A DNA stretch of 34,292 nt from Lachnospiraceae bacterium (GCA_009911175.1 QXWX01000074.1:1-34292), one strand, 5' to 3'; positions 1 through 8,647 are shown, counted from the stretch's first letter. A program made the numbers and translations. The notes: generated by a model from the letters alone, not told the origin.

Positions 1-43
1 CATATGTCACGCCGGACTGGTTTTTGTATTTTACAATGGCCAT
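1..43 (-). CDS. Transposase N-terminus, probably IS1634/IS4-type (cut by window edge)
   Basis: The minus strand reads MAIVKYKNQSGVTY from an ATG at position 43, preceded by a strong ribosome binding site (AAGGAGGTGAGG, 46-57). This N-terminus resembles what I remember of IS1634-family DDE transposases in gut Clostridia, but only 14 codons are visible, so the family call rests on resemblance. The rest of the gene lies off the left edge. Confidence 0.5.
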   Translation of the reverse strand, partial: MAIVKYKNQSGVTY

Positions 44-99
44 AACCTCACCTCCTTGTCATATATTATAACATATGGCAAGGAGAATGTCAATAGAAA

Positions 100-128
100 C
101 AAGGCATATTTTTTAAAAATATGCCTTG
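100..128. repeat. Near-perfect palindrome upstream of the transposase start
   Basis: CAAGGCATATTTTT pairs with AAAAATATGCCTTG almost without a loop. It sits about 60 bp upstream of the transposase start and could be part of the IS end, a terminator shielding the IS from outside transcription, or both. Confidence 0.55.
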
Positions 129-187
129 CGAAAAAATGAGCAAAGATGTGTCTATTCCCACTTTTACTATTCAGTATTTAATGGAAT

Positions 188-206
188 CTGGTCAGGGTCT
201 GACCAG
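188..206. repeat. Short hairpin repeat, copy 1
   Basis: CTGGTCAG-GGT-CTGACCAG is a perfect 8-bp inverted repeat with a 3-base loop, followed by TAAC. The core CAGGGTCTGACCAGTAAC (193-210) recurs exactly at 16472-16489, where no transposase is present. It is therefore a dispersed repeat and not simply part of the neighbouring gene. Confidence 0.7.
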
Positions 207-269
207 TAACCAAACTAATGCAATTGCAAGAATATCTTTTCCCTTTTCTTTTCCTTTTGTGTAATTATA

Positions 270-278
270 TGCTATAAT
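270..278 (+). promoter_or_regulatory. Extended -10 promoter for the peptide/two-component operon
   Basis: TGCTATAAT is a perfect extended -10 element. Only a weak -35 (TTTCCT, 250-255) lies 17 bp upstream. It precedes the small membrane peptide by about 45 bp and probably drives the genes up to 3076. Confidence 0.55.
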
Positions 279-321
279 CACCTTAAACATATGAATATTC
301 AAACAACAAAGGAGGTTCGCC

Positions 322-432
322 ATGTATCTTGCTTATTTATCGATATTTTTCGCTGTTTTTGAATCAATTGTCAAAATAACCGCCGCTATTCTGATAATAA
401 TATGCGCCATCAAATATTTAAAAAAGAAGTAA
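322..432 (+). CDS. Small hydrophobic membrane peptide (36 aa)
   Basis: An ATG at 322 follows an excellent AAAGGAGG ribosome binding site (309-315). The 36-codon frame encodes one strongly hydrophobic helix (about residues 3-30, rich in A, I, L, F and V) and ends in a basic YLKKK tail, so it should be a single-pass inner-membrane peptide with the C-terminus inside. The gene ends 30 bp before the sensor kinase and probably shares its transcript. The function is unknown. Position and topology suggest that it could modulate the kinase, but a toxin-like or stress peptide is equally possible. Confidence 0.7.
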   Translation: MYLAYLSIFFAVFESIVKITAAILIIICAIKYLKKK

Positions 433-462
433 TTCATAAAACCGCACAAAGGACATTTTCAT

Positions 463-2259
463 ATGAGGCACAAACTCCAGACCCATTTTTTCCTGACCTA
501 TTTTTTCATGGCTATGATCGTCGTGTTCCTCTTCTCGATCTTTTTCTTCCAGTACACCTCCGAGATCCTGATCGAGCGGGAGACCAAAAATCTGCAGGAG
601 CTCAACAGCACCTTCCTCTCCCGGACCGATGCGGAGCTGCGCGAGCTGGACAACGTTTCCATCAACATTGCATACAGCAGCAGGATCAAAAAACAGCTGT
701 CCGAGTGGATGGACGTGCCCGCCGCCTCCGATGAATTTCGAAATCTGACCACACTTTTCATGTCCATCAACGGAACGAACCTGAACGCGGATCAGATCAA
801 CCTCTACGATTACAACGGTTATCTCTTGCAGGTGGGAACCAAGACGAACATTTATCCCATAGATCTGAGCACCCTGGGCTGGATGGACGAGGTTTCAAAA
901 AACGCCGGAAAAAAGACCATCAGCCTGCCCTATGCCACAAACGACTTAAAGACAAGCGGCACCTCCAGCACGCCGCCCACCTGGTATATTTCCCTCTACC
1001 GCACACTGCAGGACAGCTCCAAGGAAGAGATCGGCGTGATTGAGACCATGAAAAAGTGTTCCTCTGTTTTCAAGAGCATCATCACTTACAAGAAGCGGAC
1101 CAAAAATGCCCCGGAAGTCTATATTTACGATTCTGACGGCCGACAGGTCTATCCTTACGTGGAGTCTGAGGAATCCCATATCCCGTCGGACTATTATTCT
1201 CTGGTAAGCGGACAGCCGGAGAGTGAGTCCCTGAAAACCTGGGGCGCCAAAGGGGAGCGGGAGCTGGTGACTCACAAAACGTCCTCCTACACCCATTGGA
1301 CACATGTGATCGTCCAGGATGAAGCCCAGGTTCTTCTTCCGGTCCGAAATATGCTGGACTTTCTGATCATGGTTGTATTTCTGATGGTGGGACTCTGCTT
1401 GGTCTTTTCCTATATGACTTCCCGCCAGCTCATCAAACCGATCCGGAAGCTGAAGCGGGTCATCCGCAGTACCGTGCTGGATACGCTGGATGAAAACAAC
1501 AAGGCGGAGCTGAGCAATTCCTTCGCAGAGCTGGAAGAGCTGAACCAGGAATTTGCCGATATGAACGTAAACCTGAAAAATTCCATGAACGCGCTGCTGG
1601 ATTCCCGCGCCCAGGAGTTGAAGTCCCGAAGCCTGGCCCTGCAGTCCCAGATCAATCCGCATTTTTATTACAATACGCTGGCCAGCATCATCGTGCTTGC
1701 GGAGAAGGAGCGGAAAGAGGAGGTCATCACGATCTGCCGGAACCTGACCCGGATGATGCGGTACATCACAGGCAGTTCCAACGCTCCCGTCACCCTTCGG
1801 GAGGAAATGGATTACGTGCGGAAGTATCTGTACTGCATGAAGGTGCGTTTTCAGGAAAATCTGAATTACACCATTGAGGTGGACGAGTCCATCCTGGATG
1901 TGCCCGTGCCCAAGCTGATCATCCAGCCCATCGTGGAAAATGCGCTGAAATACGGGATTGACTGCAAGCCTCCATGGGACATTTCCATCCGGAGCGTGAT
2001 CACCAAAGACGCCTGGCGGATTGAGGTGGAGGATTCGGGCACCGGATTTTCCGAAAAAGCCCTTGAGCAGATCCGGAAGCGCATCCAAACCGCAGACGAA
2101 CAGCCCGGCCTGCCGGAGCTGAACATCGACGGTCTGGGACTGCTCAATGTATACATACGCTGGCGCCTGCACTGCGGGGAACAGATCATTTTTGAATATG
2201 GAAATACCGGGCAGCACCACGGGATCGTGACCATCGGGAGACGCGCGAAGGCTCCGTAG
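463..2259 (+). CDS. YesM/LytS-type sensor histidine kinase
   Basis: This is a membrane sensor kinase of the HisKA_7TM-less, His_kinase (PF06580) class, 598 aa, the usual length. TM1 spans about residues 12-34, followed by a large extracellular sensor region (35-290, Cache-like in size), TM2 (about 293-318), a HAMP linker (320-375), the H-box QINPHFYYNTL with the phospho-acceptor His400, the N-box around Asn493 (VENALKYG) and glycine-rich G-boxes (DSGTGF, GLGLLNV). Such kinases sense sugars or envelope signals and phosphorylate a YesN-type regulator, here the next gene 58 bp downstream. Start ATG 463 has an AAAGGA site at correct spacing. No transporter operon lies next to it, so the target is not evident. 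Confidence 0.93.
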   Translation: MRHKLQTHFFLTYFFMAMIVVFLFSIFFFQYTSEILIERETKNLQELNSTFLSRTDAELRELDNVSINIAYSSRIKKQLSEWMDVPAASDEFRNLTTLFMSINGTNLNADQINLYDYNGYLLQVGTKTNIYPIDLSTLGWMDEVSKNAGKKTISLPYATNDLKTSGTSSTPPTWYISLYRTLQDSSKEEIGVIETMKKCSSVFKSIITYKKRTKNAPEVYIYDSDGRQVYPYVESEESHIPSDYYSLVSGQPESESLKTWGAKGERELVTHKTSSYTHWTHVIVQDEAQVLLPVRNMLDFLIMVVFLMVGLCLVFSYMTSRQLIKPIRKLKRVIRSTVLDTLDENNKAELSNSFAELEELNQEFADMNVNLKNSMNALLDSRAQELKSRSLALQSQINPHFYYNTLASIIVLAEKERKEEVITICRNLTRMMRYITGSSNAPVTLREEMDYVRKYLYCMKVRFQENLNYTIEVDESILDVPVPKLIIQPIVENALKYGIDCKPPWDISIRSVITKDAWRIEVEDSGTGFSEKALEQIRKRIQTADEQPGLPELNIDGLGLLNVYIRWRLHCGEQIIFEYGNTGQHHGIVTIGRRAKAP

Positions 2260-2317
2260 GTTCCGGAAAAACACGGCGTTATCGGCCCGGAGCATATTTT
2301 ACTTAGGAGAAAGCATT

Positions 2318-3076
2318 ATGGGAACTACAAAATATTCAGTCATTGTGGCAGAGGATGAGCGCCTGCTTTTAGACCATTTGGCGGAAAAGATCGAAGCGTG
2401 CGCCCCCGATTTTAAAGTCGCGGGGAAGGCACAGACTGGGGACGAAGCCTACCGGCTTGTAAAAGAACATAACCCGGATCTGCTGATCACGGATATCCGG
2501 ATGCCGGTCATGAACGGGATCGAGCTTCTGAAAAATGTCTACAACCACTGTCCTCTGACAAAATTTATCATCATCAGCGGATATTCTGATTTTGAATACG
2601 CACAGAGCGCCATCCGCCTGAAAGTGTCCGAATATCTGTTAAAGCCTGTAGATCCTGATGAGCTGACCCTGGCCCTTGGGAACATCCGGAAGCAGTATCA
2701 GATCGAGCAGAAGGCTTACGAGGACATTTTCAACGAATCCATGACCCGGAACTCCCCGGAGCAGATCGCCGCCACCCTGCGGGATTACCTGGTCCAAAAT
2801 TATAATATGGATATCAATCTGAACCTGATCGCGGGCAGCATGCACTACAGCCCCAGCTATTTAACGAAGATCTCCCAGCTGCAGTACCAGGTCTCCCCCC
2901 TGAAATTCATCACCCAGATGCGTTTGTCCCAGGCGAAGCATTACCTGTCCCACAACCCGGAGCTGTCCGTGAAGCAGGTCAGCGAGATGATCGGGTATCA
3001 GGATCAGGGGTATTTCAGTCGGCTGTTCAAGAAGAATACGGGAGTGAGCCCGCTGGACTGGCGGAATCAGGACTAA
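2318..3076 (+). CDS. YesN-type response regulator (REC + AraC HTH)
   Basis: A 252-aa cytoplasmic transcription factor. The N-terminal receiver domain (about 1-125) shows the acidic pocket EDE, the phospho-acceptor aspartate in LITDIRMP, and the conserved KP in LLKPVD. The C-terminal part (about 150-250) is an AraC/XylS double helix-turn-helix (SPSYLTK, VSEMIGYQDQGYFSRLFKK, GVSPLDWR). It is the cognate partner of the kinase just upstream. Start ATG has a TTAGGAGA site. Regulators of this class normally activate adjacent sugar-uptake operons, which are missing here, so it may act elsewhere or may have been separated from its target by the left-hand insertion. Confidence 0.93.
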   Translation: MGTTKYSVIVAEDERLLLDHLAEKIEACAPDFKVAGKAQTGDEAYRLVKEHNPDLLITDIRMPVMNGIELLKNVYNHCPLTKFIIISGYSDFEYAQSAIRLKVSEYLLKPVDPDELTLALGNIRKQYQIEQKAYEDIFNESMTRNSPEQIAATLRDYLVQNYNMDINLNLIAGSMHYSPSYLTKISQLQYQVSPLKFITQMRLSQAKHYLSHNPELSVKQVSEMIGYQDQGYFSRLFKKNTGVSPLDWRNQD

Positions 3077-3116
3077 ACTACTGAGCAGATATTTATTTTA
3101 TTTTCTCCCGGATGAA

Positions 3117-3145
3117 TTGTAAGTGTTTTTAAAATGTGCTAAAAT
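3117..3145 (+). promoter_or_regulatory. Sigma-A promoter of the diguanylate cyclase
   Basis: TTGTAA, 17-bp spacer, then TAAAAT with an extended TGC in front. It lies 36 bp upstream of the GTG start, so the cyclase is transcribed separately from the two-component pair. Confidence 0.6.
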
Positions 3146-3180
3146 AACTCATAGAAATCAAACCAGGGAGGGAATTGATC

Positions 3181-4215
3181 GTGGAAGATAAAACTTTGAT
3201 GAACAGTCGGACAGATTCGACACTGGAAGAGCCTTACCGTTCCCTGAAGCATGACTTTCAATTACTGCAGGCGGAAGTTGAGGAATTGCGGGCGCGGGAG
3301 GCCCGGCTGAATCAAGAGCTGGAAAAGCTGCGGGCACGGGAAGCTGAATTGAAGGAAGAGGTCATAAGATCCCAGAACCGCGCCGAGATGATAGAGGGCT
3401 ATAACGAGCTGATGATTGAGATGCTCAGCAAACGGAAGGAGTGGCTCCTCGTTATTGATATGAATACAAAGGAAATCCTGTACTGCAATAAGAAAAAACA
3501 GGAAGGGCTCGTGGCTTCGGAGGTCTGCACTGCCTGTAAAAAGCGGCTCCCGTTCCACGGTGAGATCCTCAAGTGGAACAGTGAGGAACAGTACAAGGTG
3601 TGGGAAATGACCGGCGAGGCCGACACCTATTACCGGATCACTTCATTTCCGATCGAGTGGAAGGAGCATGACTCCTACGTACACATCATCGTTGATATCA
3701 CAGATGAGAAGCGCGCCGCCCATACTCTGACCAGCAAAGCGTACCATGATCCGGGTACAGGGATCAAGAACCGTCTGTTTTTTGAAGAGTATATGGAAAT
3801 GGTCCTCCGGGAGGAGCAGAACACCACGCTCTGCTATCTCGATCTGGACGGACTCAAATATGTAAATGATAAGTACGGACATCTGGAAGGCGATATCTAT
3901 ATCCAGAATTTCGTAGAGCTGATCAAGATGAATTTCCGGAGCGAGGATACATTTGCCCGGATCGGCGGAGATGAATTCTGCCTTGTGCTCAGCGGCAGCA
4001 TCGGTGAGCTGATTGAGCGGAAGATGGCGGAGATCCTGCGGGACTTCCAGACCGGAGGATATGCCGAGTATCAGTGCAGCTTCAGCTACGGCGTTGTGGA
4101 TATCGACGGGGCAGACAATCATCTGTCCTATGACGAGATCCTCCAAAAGGCGGATGAGATCATGTATGAATGCAAGCGCAGGAATAAGGAGAAGTATCCG
4201 CAGCTTGTCAGATGA
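3181..4215 (+). CDS. Diguanylate cyclase with coiled coil and PAS-like domain
   Basis: This protein (344 aa) should make cyclic di-GMP from two GTP in the cytoplasm; no TM segment or signal peptide is present. A heptad coiled coil (about 15-65, with repeated LRARE) leads into a PAS-like sensor (about 75-175) with a CxxC-like pair in its middle, then a GGDEF domain (about 185-340). The active-site GGDEF is intact (262-266), and RSED sits exactly five residues before it, matching the RxxD product-inhibition site. GTG 3181 is chosen because GGGAGGG (3166-3172) has good spacing to it; TTG 3175 is too close. The two paired cysteines could sense redox state or metal, but that is inference. Confidence 0.92.
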   Translation: MEDKTLMNSRTDSTLEEPYRSLKHDFQLLQAEVEELRAREARLNQELEKLRAREAELKEEVIRSQNRAEMIEGYNELMIEMLSKRKEWLLVIDMNTKEILYCNKKKQEGLVASEVCTACKKRLPFHGEILKWNSEEQYKVWEMTGEADTYYRITSFPIEWKEHDSYVHIIVDITDEKRAAHTLTSKAYHDPGTGIKNRLFFEEYMEMVLREEQNTTLCYLDLDGLKYVNDKYGHLEGDIYIQNFVELIKMNFRSEDTFARIGGDEFCLVLSGSIGELIERKMAEILRDFQTGGYAEYQCSFSYGVVDIDGADNHLSYDEILQKADEIMYECKRRNKEKYPQLVR

Positions 4216-4249
4216 GCTGTATTGCTCCCGCCAAAACACAAGTCAAATT

Positions 4250-5824
4250 CTAAAGCGCCGAGGAGATGCTTCCCAAAAGCTCCCACGCGGCATCGCGCTC
4301 CCGCTTCTGCTCTTCCGTCAGCTCTGCGTACGGGCAGAACATGGGATGCTGTCTTGCGGCATCATCCCGGGCGGGGCCGTAGCTCCAGTTATAAAATGTA
4401 TAAAAACGGAGCCACCGCATATGGTCCAGCCTGCGGTACATATCCTGCATAGACTTGTCAGTCTTTGTTTCACAGTATGTACGATACGCTTTTTCCACCG
4501 TCCCGGAGGTCAGCTCCGTGATCGTCTCGTCTTTGAGCAGGACGCGGATCTTCATCAGTATATGGTCTGCCGCGGCGATCTTGGACTCCCGGTGGAGGTC
4601 ATCCAGCTCCTCCCAGCTATAGGTAGGATAAGAAACCGAGCTGCGGAAAAGCTCATTGATCATGATCGCCGCCTTGTTCAGTCCTGTCCGCATGATCTGA
4701 TTCGGAGTGTAGATTTCTTCATTTGTACCAAAATAGGAGACTCCGGGAGCCTTCCGGCTGCTGTGCAGGTCGATCTGTCCGCGAATCCTGTAATACCGGT
4801 TCAGTCTCCAGAATATATTCCACCCCTCCGGCTCGTCATCCGGACAGATGATGATGCGGTCCGCCCGCTCCAGAAGTTCATGATATGTTTCCCAGGCGTC
4901 GTCATGGAAGATCAGAGAATCAATTGTATCCGAAACCGCCCCCACGGAAAACGTCTCCCGCAGATGGCTGTGCATGGCGAGGAATCTCCTGGGATCCCCA
5001 AAAATATGATAGGCCACGTGCTGATCCGCAGAAATAATGTTGATCAGGATCGCCCTTTCCAGAATGCATCGCCCATAGTTCCCGAATCCAATGATGATGA
5101 TTGTATCCTCATGGCTGCACAGCGGCTTGGAACGCCAGTATTGTCTGGCGCAGCAGTCATAGCTGTGGAAAAAATTGATATTTCCTGAGACATGGTCCTG
5201 ACCGTTGGTTGTCCTTGCGTAAACCTCCACCGGCAATCGATACAGGTCAACCGCGCGGCTGTTCACGCCGATATCGTTTTCCTTCATGAGAAAAACTCTG
5301 CATTTTTTCCCCTTGTTTTTCTTACACGCAACGATGCGGCTGGGGGAAACGCTGATGAACAGACAGGGATAGTCCGGAAATTCCATCTGGTCCTCCCTTT
5401 TTTCCCCGAAGATGATCACCGTATTCGGATCCTCCTTGTAGATGTTGGCCGCCAGGGTATAGGATTCCGGACCATAATCCGCAAAGTAATACCAGTCCTT
5501 TTTCCTCTGCAGGCCCAGCAGGAGGAGCGGGAGCCCCTCACTGGTGACAAAGGATATGACCGCGCCGAATAAGGTCATCATGATCCCCGCGGACAGAAGG
5601 AGGAATACCACTCCGACCGCATATCCCAGGGGAGTGACCGGCGTCAGGTCGCCGTATCCCACCGTGGTCAGCGTCACCAGGGAATACCAGACCGCGTCAC
5701 CGAAGGTGCGGATCATCGCGCTGCCGCTGGAATATTCAGAAAAGTAAAGAAGCGACACCAGCCCAAAATAAAGAAGTATCAGGGCAGCGGTCATATACAG
5801 ATAGATTTTCTTCCTTCTCTTCAT
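4250..5824 (-). CDS. Two-TM potassium-channel-like protein with cytoplasmic nucleotide-binding region
   Basis: A 524-aa ion-channel protein. Two hydrophobic helices (about 8-29 and 70-95) flank a pore loop carrying the potassium selectivity filter TVGYGD (54-59), the signature of K+ channels (PF07885). The long cytoplasmic part contains a Rossmann-type GFGNYG motif (around residue 240), as in RCK/TrkA-N gating domains, but overall it is larger and more divergent than a usual RCK pair. ATG 5824 is preferred over 5845 because AAAGGAGA lies 8-9 bases ahead of it. It converges on the diguanylate cyclase with a 34-bp gap. The ligand that gates it cannot be read from the sequence. Confidence 0.88.
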   Translation of the reverse strand: MKRRKKIYLYMTAALILLYFGLVSLLYFSEYSSGSAMIRTFGDAVWYSLVTLTTVGYGDLTPVTPLGYAVGVVFLLLSAGIMMTLFGAVISFVTSEGLPLLLLGLQRKKDWYYFADYGPESYTLAANIYKEDPNTVIIFGEKREDQMEFPDYPCLFISVSPSRIVACKKNKGKKCRVFLMKENDIGVNSRAVDLYRLPVEVYARTTNGQDHVSGNINFFHSYDCCARQYWRSKPLCSHEDTIIIIGFGNYGRCILERAILINIISADQHVAYHIFGDPRRFLAMHSHLRETFSVGAVSDTIDSLIFHDDAWETYHELLERADRIIICPDDEPEGWNIFWRLNRYYRIRGQIDLHSSRKAPGVSYFGTNEEIYTPNQIMRTGLNKAAIMINELFRSSVSYPTYSWEELDDLHRESKIAAADHILMKIRVLLKDETITELTSGTVEKAYRTYCETKTDKSMQDMYRRLDHMRWLRFYTFYNWSYGPARDDAARQHPMFCPYAELTEEQKRERDAAWELLGSISSAL

Positions 5825-6024
5825 GCTGAATCGTCTCCTTTTCATTCACTCTATTTCTATTTTACAACAAAATCAGTGAAAAGATAAGACAGATTTTAAC
5901 CTTTTCCGCGCTAAGGATCTGTCATGAAATAAACTTTTATTTTGGCTTGTCTAAATCTGCATATTCGGTCGTTTATCGGCGTACTAAGATTTAAAGTCCA
6001 TTCTGCTTTTTCATTTATCAGCTA

Positions 6025-6053
6025 TTGCAAATTTCGCGAAAATGAGTTAATAT
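6025..6053 (+). promoter_or_regulatory. Probable promoter of the sialate esterase operon
   Basis: TTGCAA, 17 bp, TAATAT, about 65 bp before the esterase start. The rest of the 295-bp divergent gap (5825-6119) is AT-rich and shows no further clear element. Confidence 0.45.
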
Positions 6054-6119
6054 GATATTAATTCATTTTACAGCATGTAAGCACATGATTGCTTCATGGG
6101 GATTCAGAGGAGGAAAAGG

Positions 6120-7853
6120 ATGAAACCAGCAGCAATATTTCAAAACGGAATGATTTTACAGAGGAACAAGCCTGTCGTCATCTGGGGGACCGGCGCGCGG
6201 GGAGAGACGATCCGCGGGGAGATCCAGGGCAGACAGGGGGAAGCCGCTGCGGACGCGGCCGGCAACTGGACGCTGACGCTGCCCCCATTGGATGCCTCCG
6301 ATGAGGAAGAGCTCGTACTGCGTTCTGTTTCCGCGGCAGGGGAATCGGAGGCAATCACATTTTCTCAGGTCGCGGTTGGCGAAGTCTGGGTTGCCGGAGG
6401 GCAGTCCAATATGGAATTTCACATGCGCTATGAAAAGCACCGGGCGGAAGCCTTGAAGAACTGCAGCAATCCGAGAGTCCGTTTTTTTGATGTGCCGGAG
6501 GTCAGCTATGACGGACAGGCGGAGGAATTTGACTACAGCAGGATGGGGATCTGGCGGAAAGCGGATCCGGAAAATCTGGAATATTTCAGCGCGGTCGGAT
6601 ATTATTTTGAACGGGAGCTCGAGCGCGTATTGGATGTTCCCGTGGGGATCATCGGATGCAATTGGGGCGGAACACGATCCTGCGCCTGGATGTCCGCGGA
6701 AAGCGTGGAGCGCGCGGGAAAGCCGTGGATGCAGATGTACGAGGACCGGATCGCGGAAATGGATCTGGAGGAATACTGGGAAAAGCAGCACGGCAATCCG
6801 ATGAACCACAGGGGAGACCCCTTTGGTGATCCTTTCGGGGAAACCGTGCTGCCAAGGACACTCAGCCCCGAGGAGCTGGCGGATTTTTTTCAGAACATGC
6901 CGGCCGGCACGGAGGACTATCTGGAATGCATGATGCCGTGTGAAATTCCGGGATCTCTGTATGAGCATATGCTGAAAACGATCGCCCCCTATGGGATCCG
7001 CGGATTTCTCTGGTATCAGGGCGAAAGCGACGATGAGCCCGGGAAGCAGTGCCTGTACCGGGACATGCTGGCTGCTTTGATCGGAGACTGGCGCGCGCTC
7101 TGGAAGGATGCCGGGCTTCCCTTCCTGTTCGTGCAGCTTCCGGGATGGGAAAACTGGCTGTTGGACGGTCCGGGAAATCGGGATTACATGACGATCCGAA
7201 GCTGTCAGGAAATGGCTGCGAGAACCGTAAGCAATGCATATTTATGCTCCATTTCCGATGCGGGAGAGCAGATGGACATTCATCCAAAGGACAAAAAGGT
7301 CGTAGGGGAACGCCTTGCGCTTCTGGCGAGAGGGCATGTATACGGAGAATCGCTGCTATGCGACGCGCCCATGGCAGAAAGCATCCGGCGGGACGGCAGC
7401 CGCATTGAGATCGTGTTTCAGAATGCGGAGGGCGGGCTGAAGGTCAAGGGTGACGCGGTGGAGGCACTGCATGTCTATCCGGTGGAAATTTCCGGTGCGG
7501 AGAAGCCTGCTTGTGAAGAAGCCGGACATGGGGCCGGCTGCGGAGATGAGTGTTTGACTGCGTCTGACGCGGAAGGTAACGCGGATTGCAGCGAAGCGAT
7601 CTTGGCTGACGCCGGTGATGGAAGCAGGGCGGATTACAGCGAAGCGATCTTGGCTGGTACTGATGCGGAAGGCAGCGCAGACCGCAGAGAGGAAATTCCA
7701 GTTACCGCTGATGTGGAAGGCGAGAAGTTGGTGATCCTGCTTCCGGAAGGGGTCGGGAAAGTCTCCGTAGAATTTGCGCGGACCCGGTGGTATCTGGTCA
7801 ATCTGTACAATCAGGCAGATATACCGGCTATTCCCTTTGAATTGATATGTTAA
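6120..7853 (+). CDS. Sialate O-acetylesterase (SASA family)
   Basis: A 577-aa SGNH-type esterase expected to remove O-acetyl groups from sialic acids or acetylated glycans. The catalytic serine is in GGQSNMEF (Ser96); the conserved WYQGESD block is at about 298-304, and the Asp-His pair is in MDIHPKDK (Asp386, His388). No signal peptide is seen, so it is likely cytoplasmic and acts on imported sugars. ATG 6120 follows AGAGGAGG; the ATG at 6096 has no site. Residues about 461-533 form a low-complexity acidic insert with internal repeats, which makes the protein longer than typical members. A TetR gene follows by 34 bp and probably belongs to the same transcript. Confidence 0.88.
   Translation: MKPAAIFQNGMILQRNKPVVIWGTGARGETIRGEIQGRQGEAAADAAGNWTLTLPPLDASDEEELVLRSVSAAGESEAITFSQVAVGEVWVAGGQSNMEFHMRYEKHRAEALKNCSNPRVRFFDVPEVSYDGQAEEFDYSRMGIWRKADPENLEYFSAVGYYFERELERVLDVPVGIIGCNWGGTRSCAWMSAESVERAGKPWMQMYEDRIAEMDLEEYWEKQHGNPMNHRGDPFGDPFGETVLPRTLSPEELADFFQNMPAGTEDYLECMMPCEIPGSLYEHMLKTIAPYGIRGFLWYQGESDDEPGKQCLYRDMLAALIGDWRALWKDAGLPFLFVQLPGWENWLLDGPGNRDYMTIRSCQEMAARTVSNAYLCSISDAGEQMDIHPKDKKVVGERLALLARGHVYGESLLCDAPMAESIRRDGSRIEIVFQNAEGGLKVKGDAVEALHVYPVEISGAEKPACEEAGHGAGCGDECLTASDAEGNADCSEAILADAGDGSRADYSEAILAGTDAEGSADRREEIPVTADVEGEKLVILLPEGVGKVSVEFARTRWYLVNLYNQADIPAIPFELIC
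7581..7656 (+). repeat. 48-bp tandem duplication inside the esterase gene
   Basis: The 28-bp block GCGGATT[G/A]CAGCGAAGC... at 7581-7608 recurs at 7629-7656 with one mismatch, a period of 48 bp or 16 codons. Flanking DAEG(N/S)AD codons extend the pattern on both sides. The reading frame is preserved. Confidence 0.8.
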
Positions 7854-7887
7854 GAAACCTCAGAAAAATGAAAAGGACAGAATTACA

Positions 7888-8529
7888 ATGGATCAATCCG
7901 CTTATTTTGAACAGATCCGCCGAAAACGGCGGGAGGAAATTTTAAATGCCGCCCGTGCCATGATCCTTGCCGCGGGAATGGATTCCTTCAATATCCAAAA
8001 ACTGGCCCGTAGGCTCGATATTTCCGCGGTCACGCTTTACAAATATTTTAAAAACAGTGATGATATTCTGCTGGCGCTGCAAAAGGAGATCCTCGGGCAA
8101 TGGACGCCCACATATCAAAATTTTTCATCCGGCGAAAACGCTCTGGATGACTTTTTACGGTTTATAGAGGATTTTTTTGCGGACGCGATGGAGCATCAGG
8201 AGGAGCTGTCGCTGCTGCTTTTATTTCAAATACATTCCCAGAATCAGGAAACGCCCGATACCATGGAAGCCATGGCGCGGCTTACCCTGCCTCATGCGGA
8301 CAGGCTTACCAGATTTTTCACCGATCTGCTGATACGGGCAAAGCAGGAGGGGGATTTGAAAAAGGACTTAGATACCGATGCCGCGGTCTCCTTTATCTGC
8401 GGATTGAATTTTGCCGTAGTTCAGCGGATCGCGCTGATGCCCCGCCGGGATTTCCAGAAGGAAAAGGGAAGGCTGATGCGGGAGATCCGAGAGTTAGGCG
8501 CATTGTATCGGTTGTATCTGGCGGGCTGA
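7888..8529 (+). CDS. TetR family transcriptional regulator
   Basis: A 213-aa regulator. The N-terminal HTH (about 12-60) has the typical TetR arrangement: EEILNAARAMI, then FNIQKLARRLDISAVTLYKYFKNSDDIL. The C-terminal ligand domain is helical and unspecific. It lies 34 bp after the sialate esterase on the same strand and may respond to a related compound, but no operator palindrome was recognised near 6025-6119, so the target is unknown. Confidence 0.9.
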   Translation: MDQSAYFEQIRRKRREEILNAARAMILAAGMDSFNIQKLARRLDISAVTLYKYFKNSDDILLALQKEILGQWTPTYQNFSSGENALDDFLRFIEDFFADAMEHQEELSLLLLFQIHSQNQETPDTMEAMARLTLPHADRLTRFFTDLLIRAKQEGDLKKDLDTDAAVSFICGLNFAVVQRIALMPRRDFQKEKGRLMREIRELGALYRLYLAG

Positions 8530-8576
8530 GTTTTACTGAAAGCAGCCCGGTGGAGAGTTCACGCTGTAAGAAGCTT

Positions 8577-8618
8577 AGGAACTGCGCAAAAAAGGCAAGT
8601 TATTTTTGCACAGTTCCT
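8577..8618. terminator. Bidirectional terminator hairpin
   Basis: AGGAACTGCGCAAAAA (8577-8592) pairs with TTTTTGCACAGTTCCT (8603-8618) with one mismatch that is a G-U pair on the minus strand. It sits between two convergent genes and is A/T-flanked on both sides. Confidence 0.75.
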
Positions 8619-8647
8619 TACCACTTTTCAAACAGTAACTCATTGTA

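Noticed and set aside
402..734. 110-codon plus-strand frame starting inside the small peptide gene
   Set aside because: It overlaps the kinase start in another frame, has no ribosome binding site and its composition is that of a shifted frame.
946..2295. 449-codon antisense frame across the kinase
   Set aside because: It mirrors a gene with clear kinase motifs; long antisense frames are expected at this codon usage, and no start signal is present.
4013..5188. 391-codon plus-strand frame across the cyclase end and the channel gene
   Set aside because: It is antisense to the K+-channel protein, whose TVGYGD and GFGNYG motifs show the true strand.
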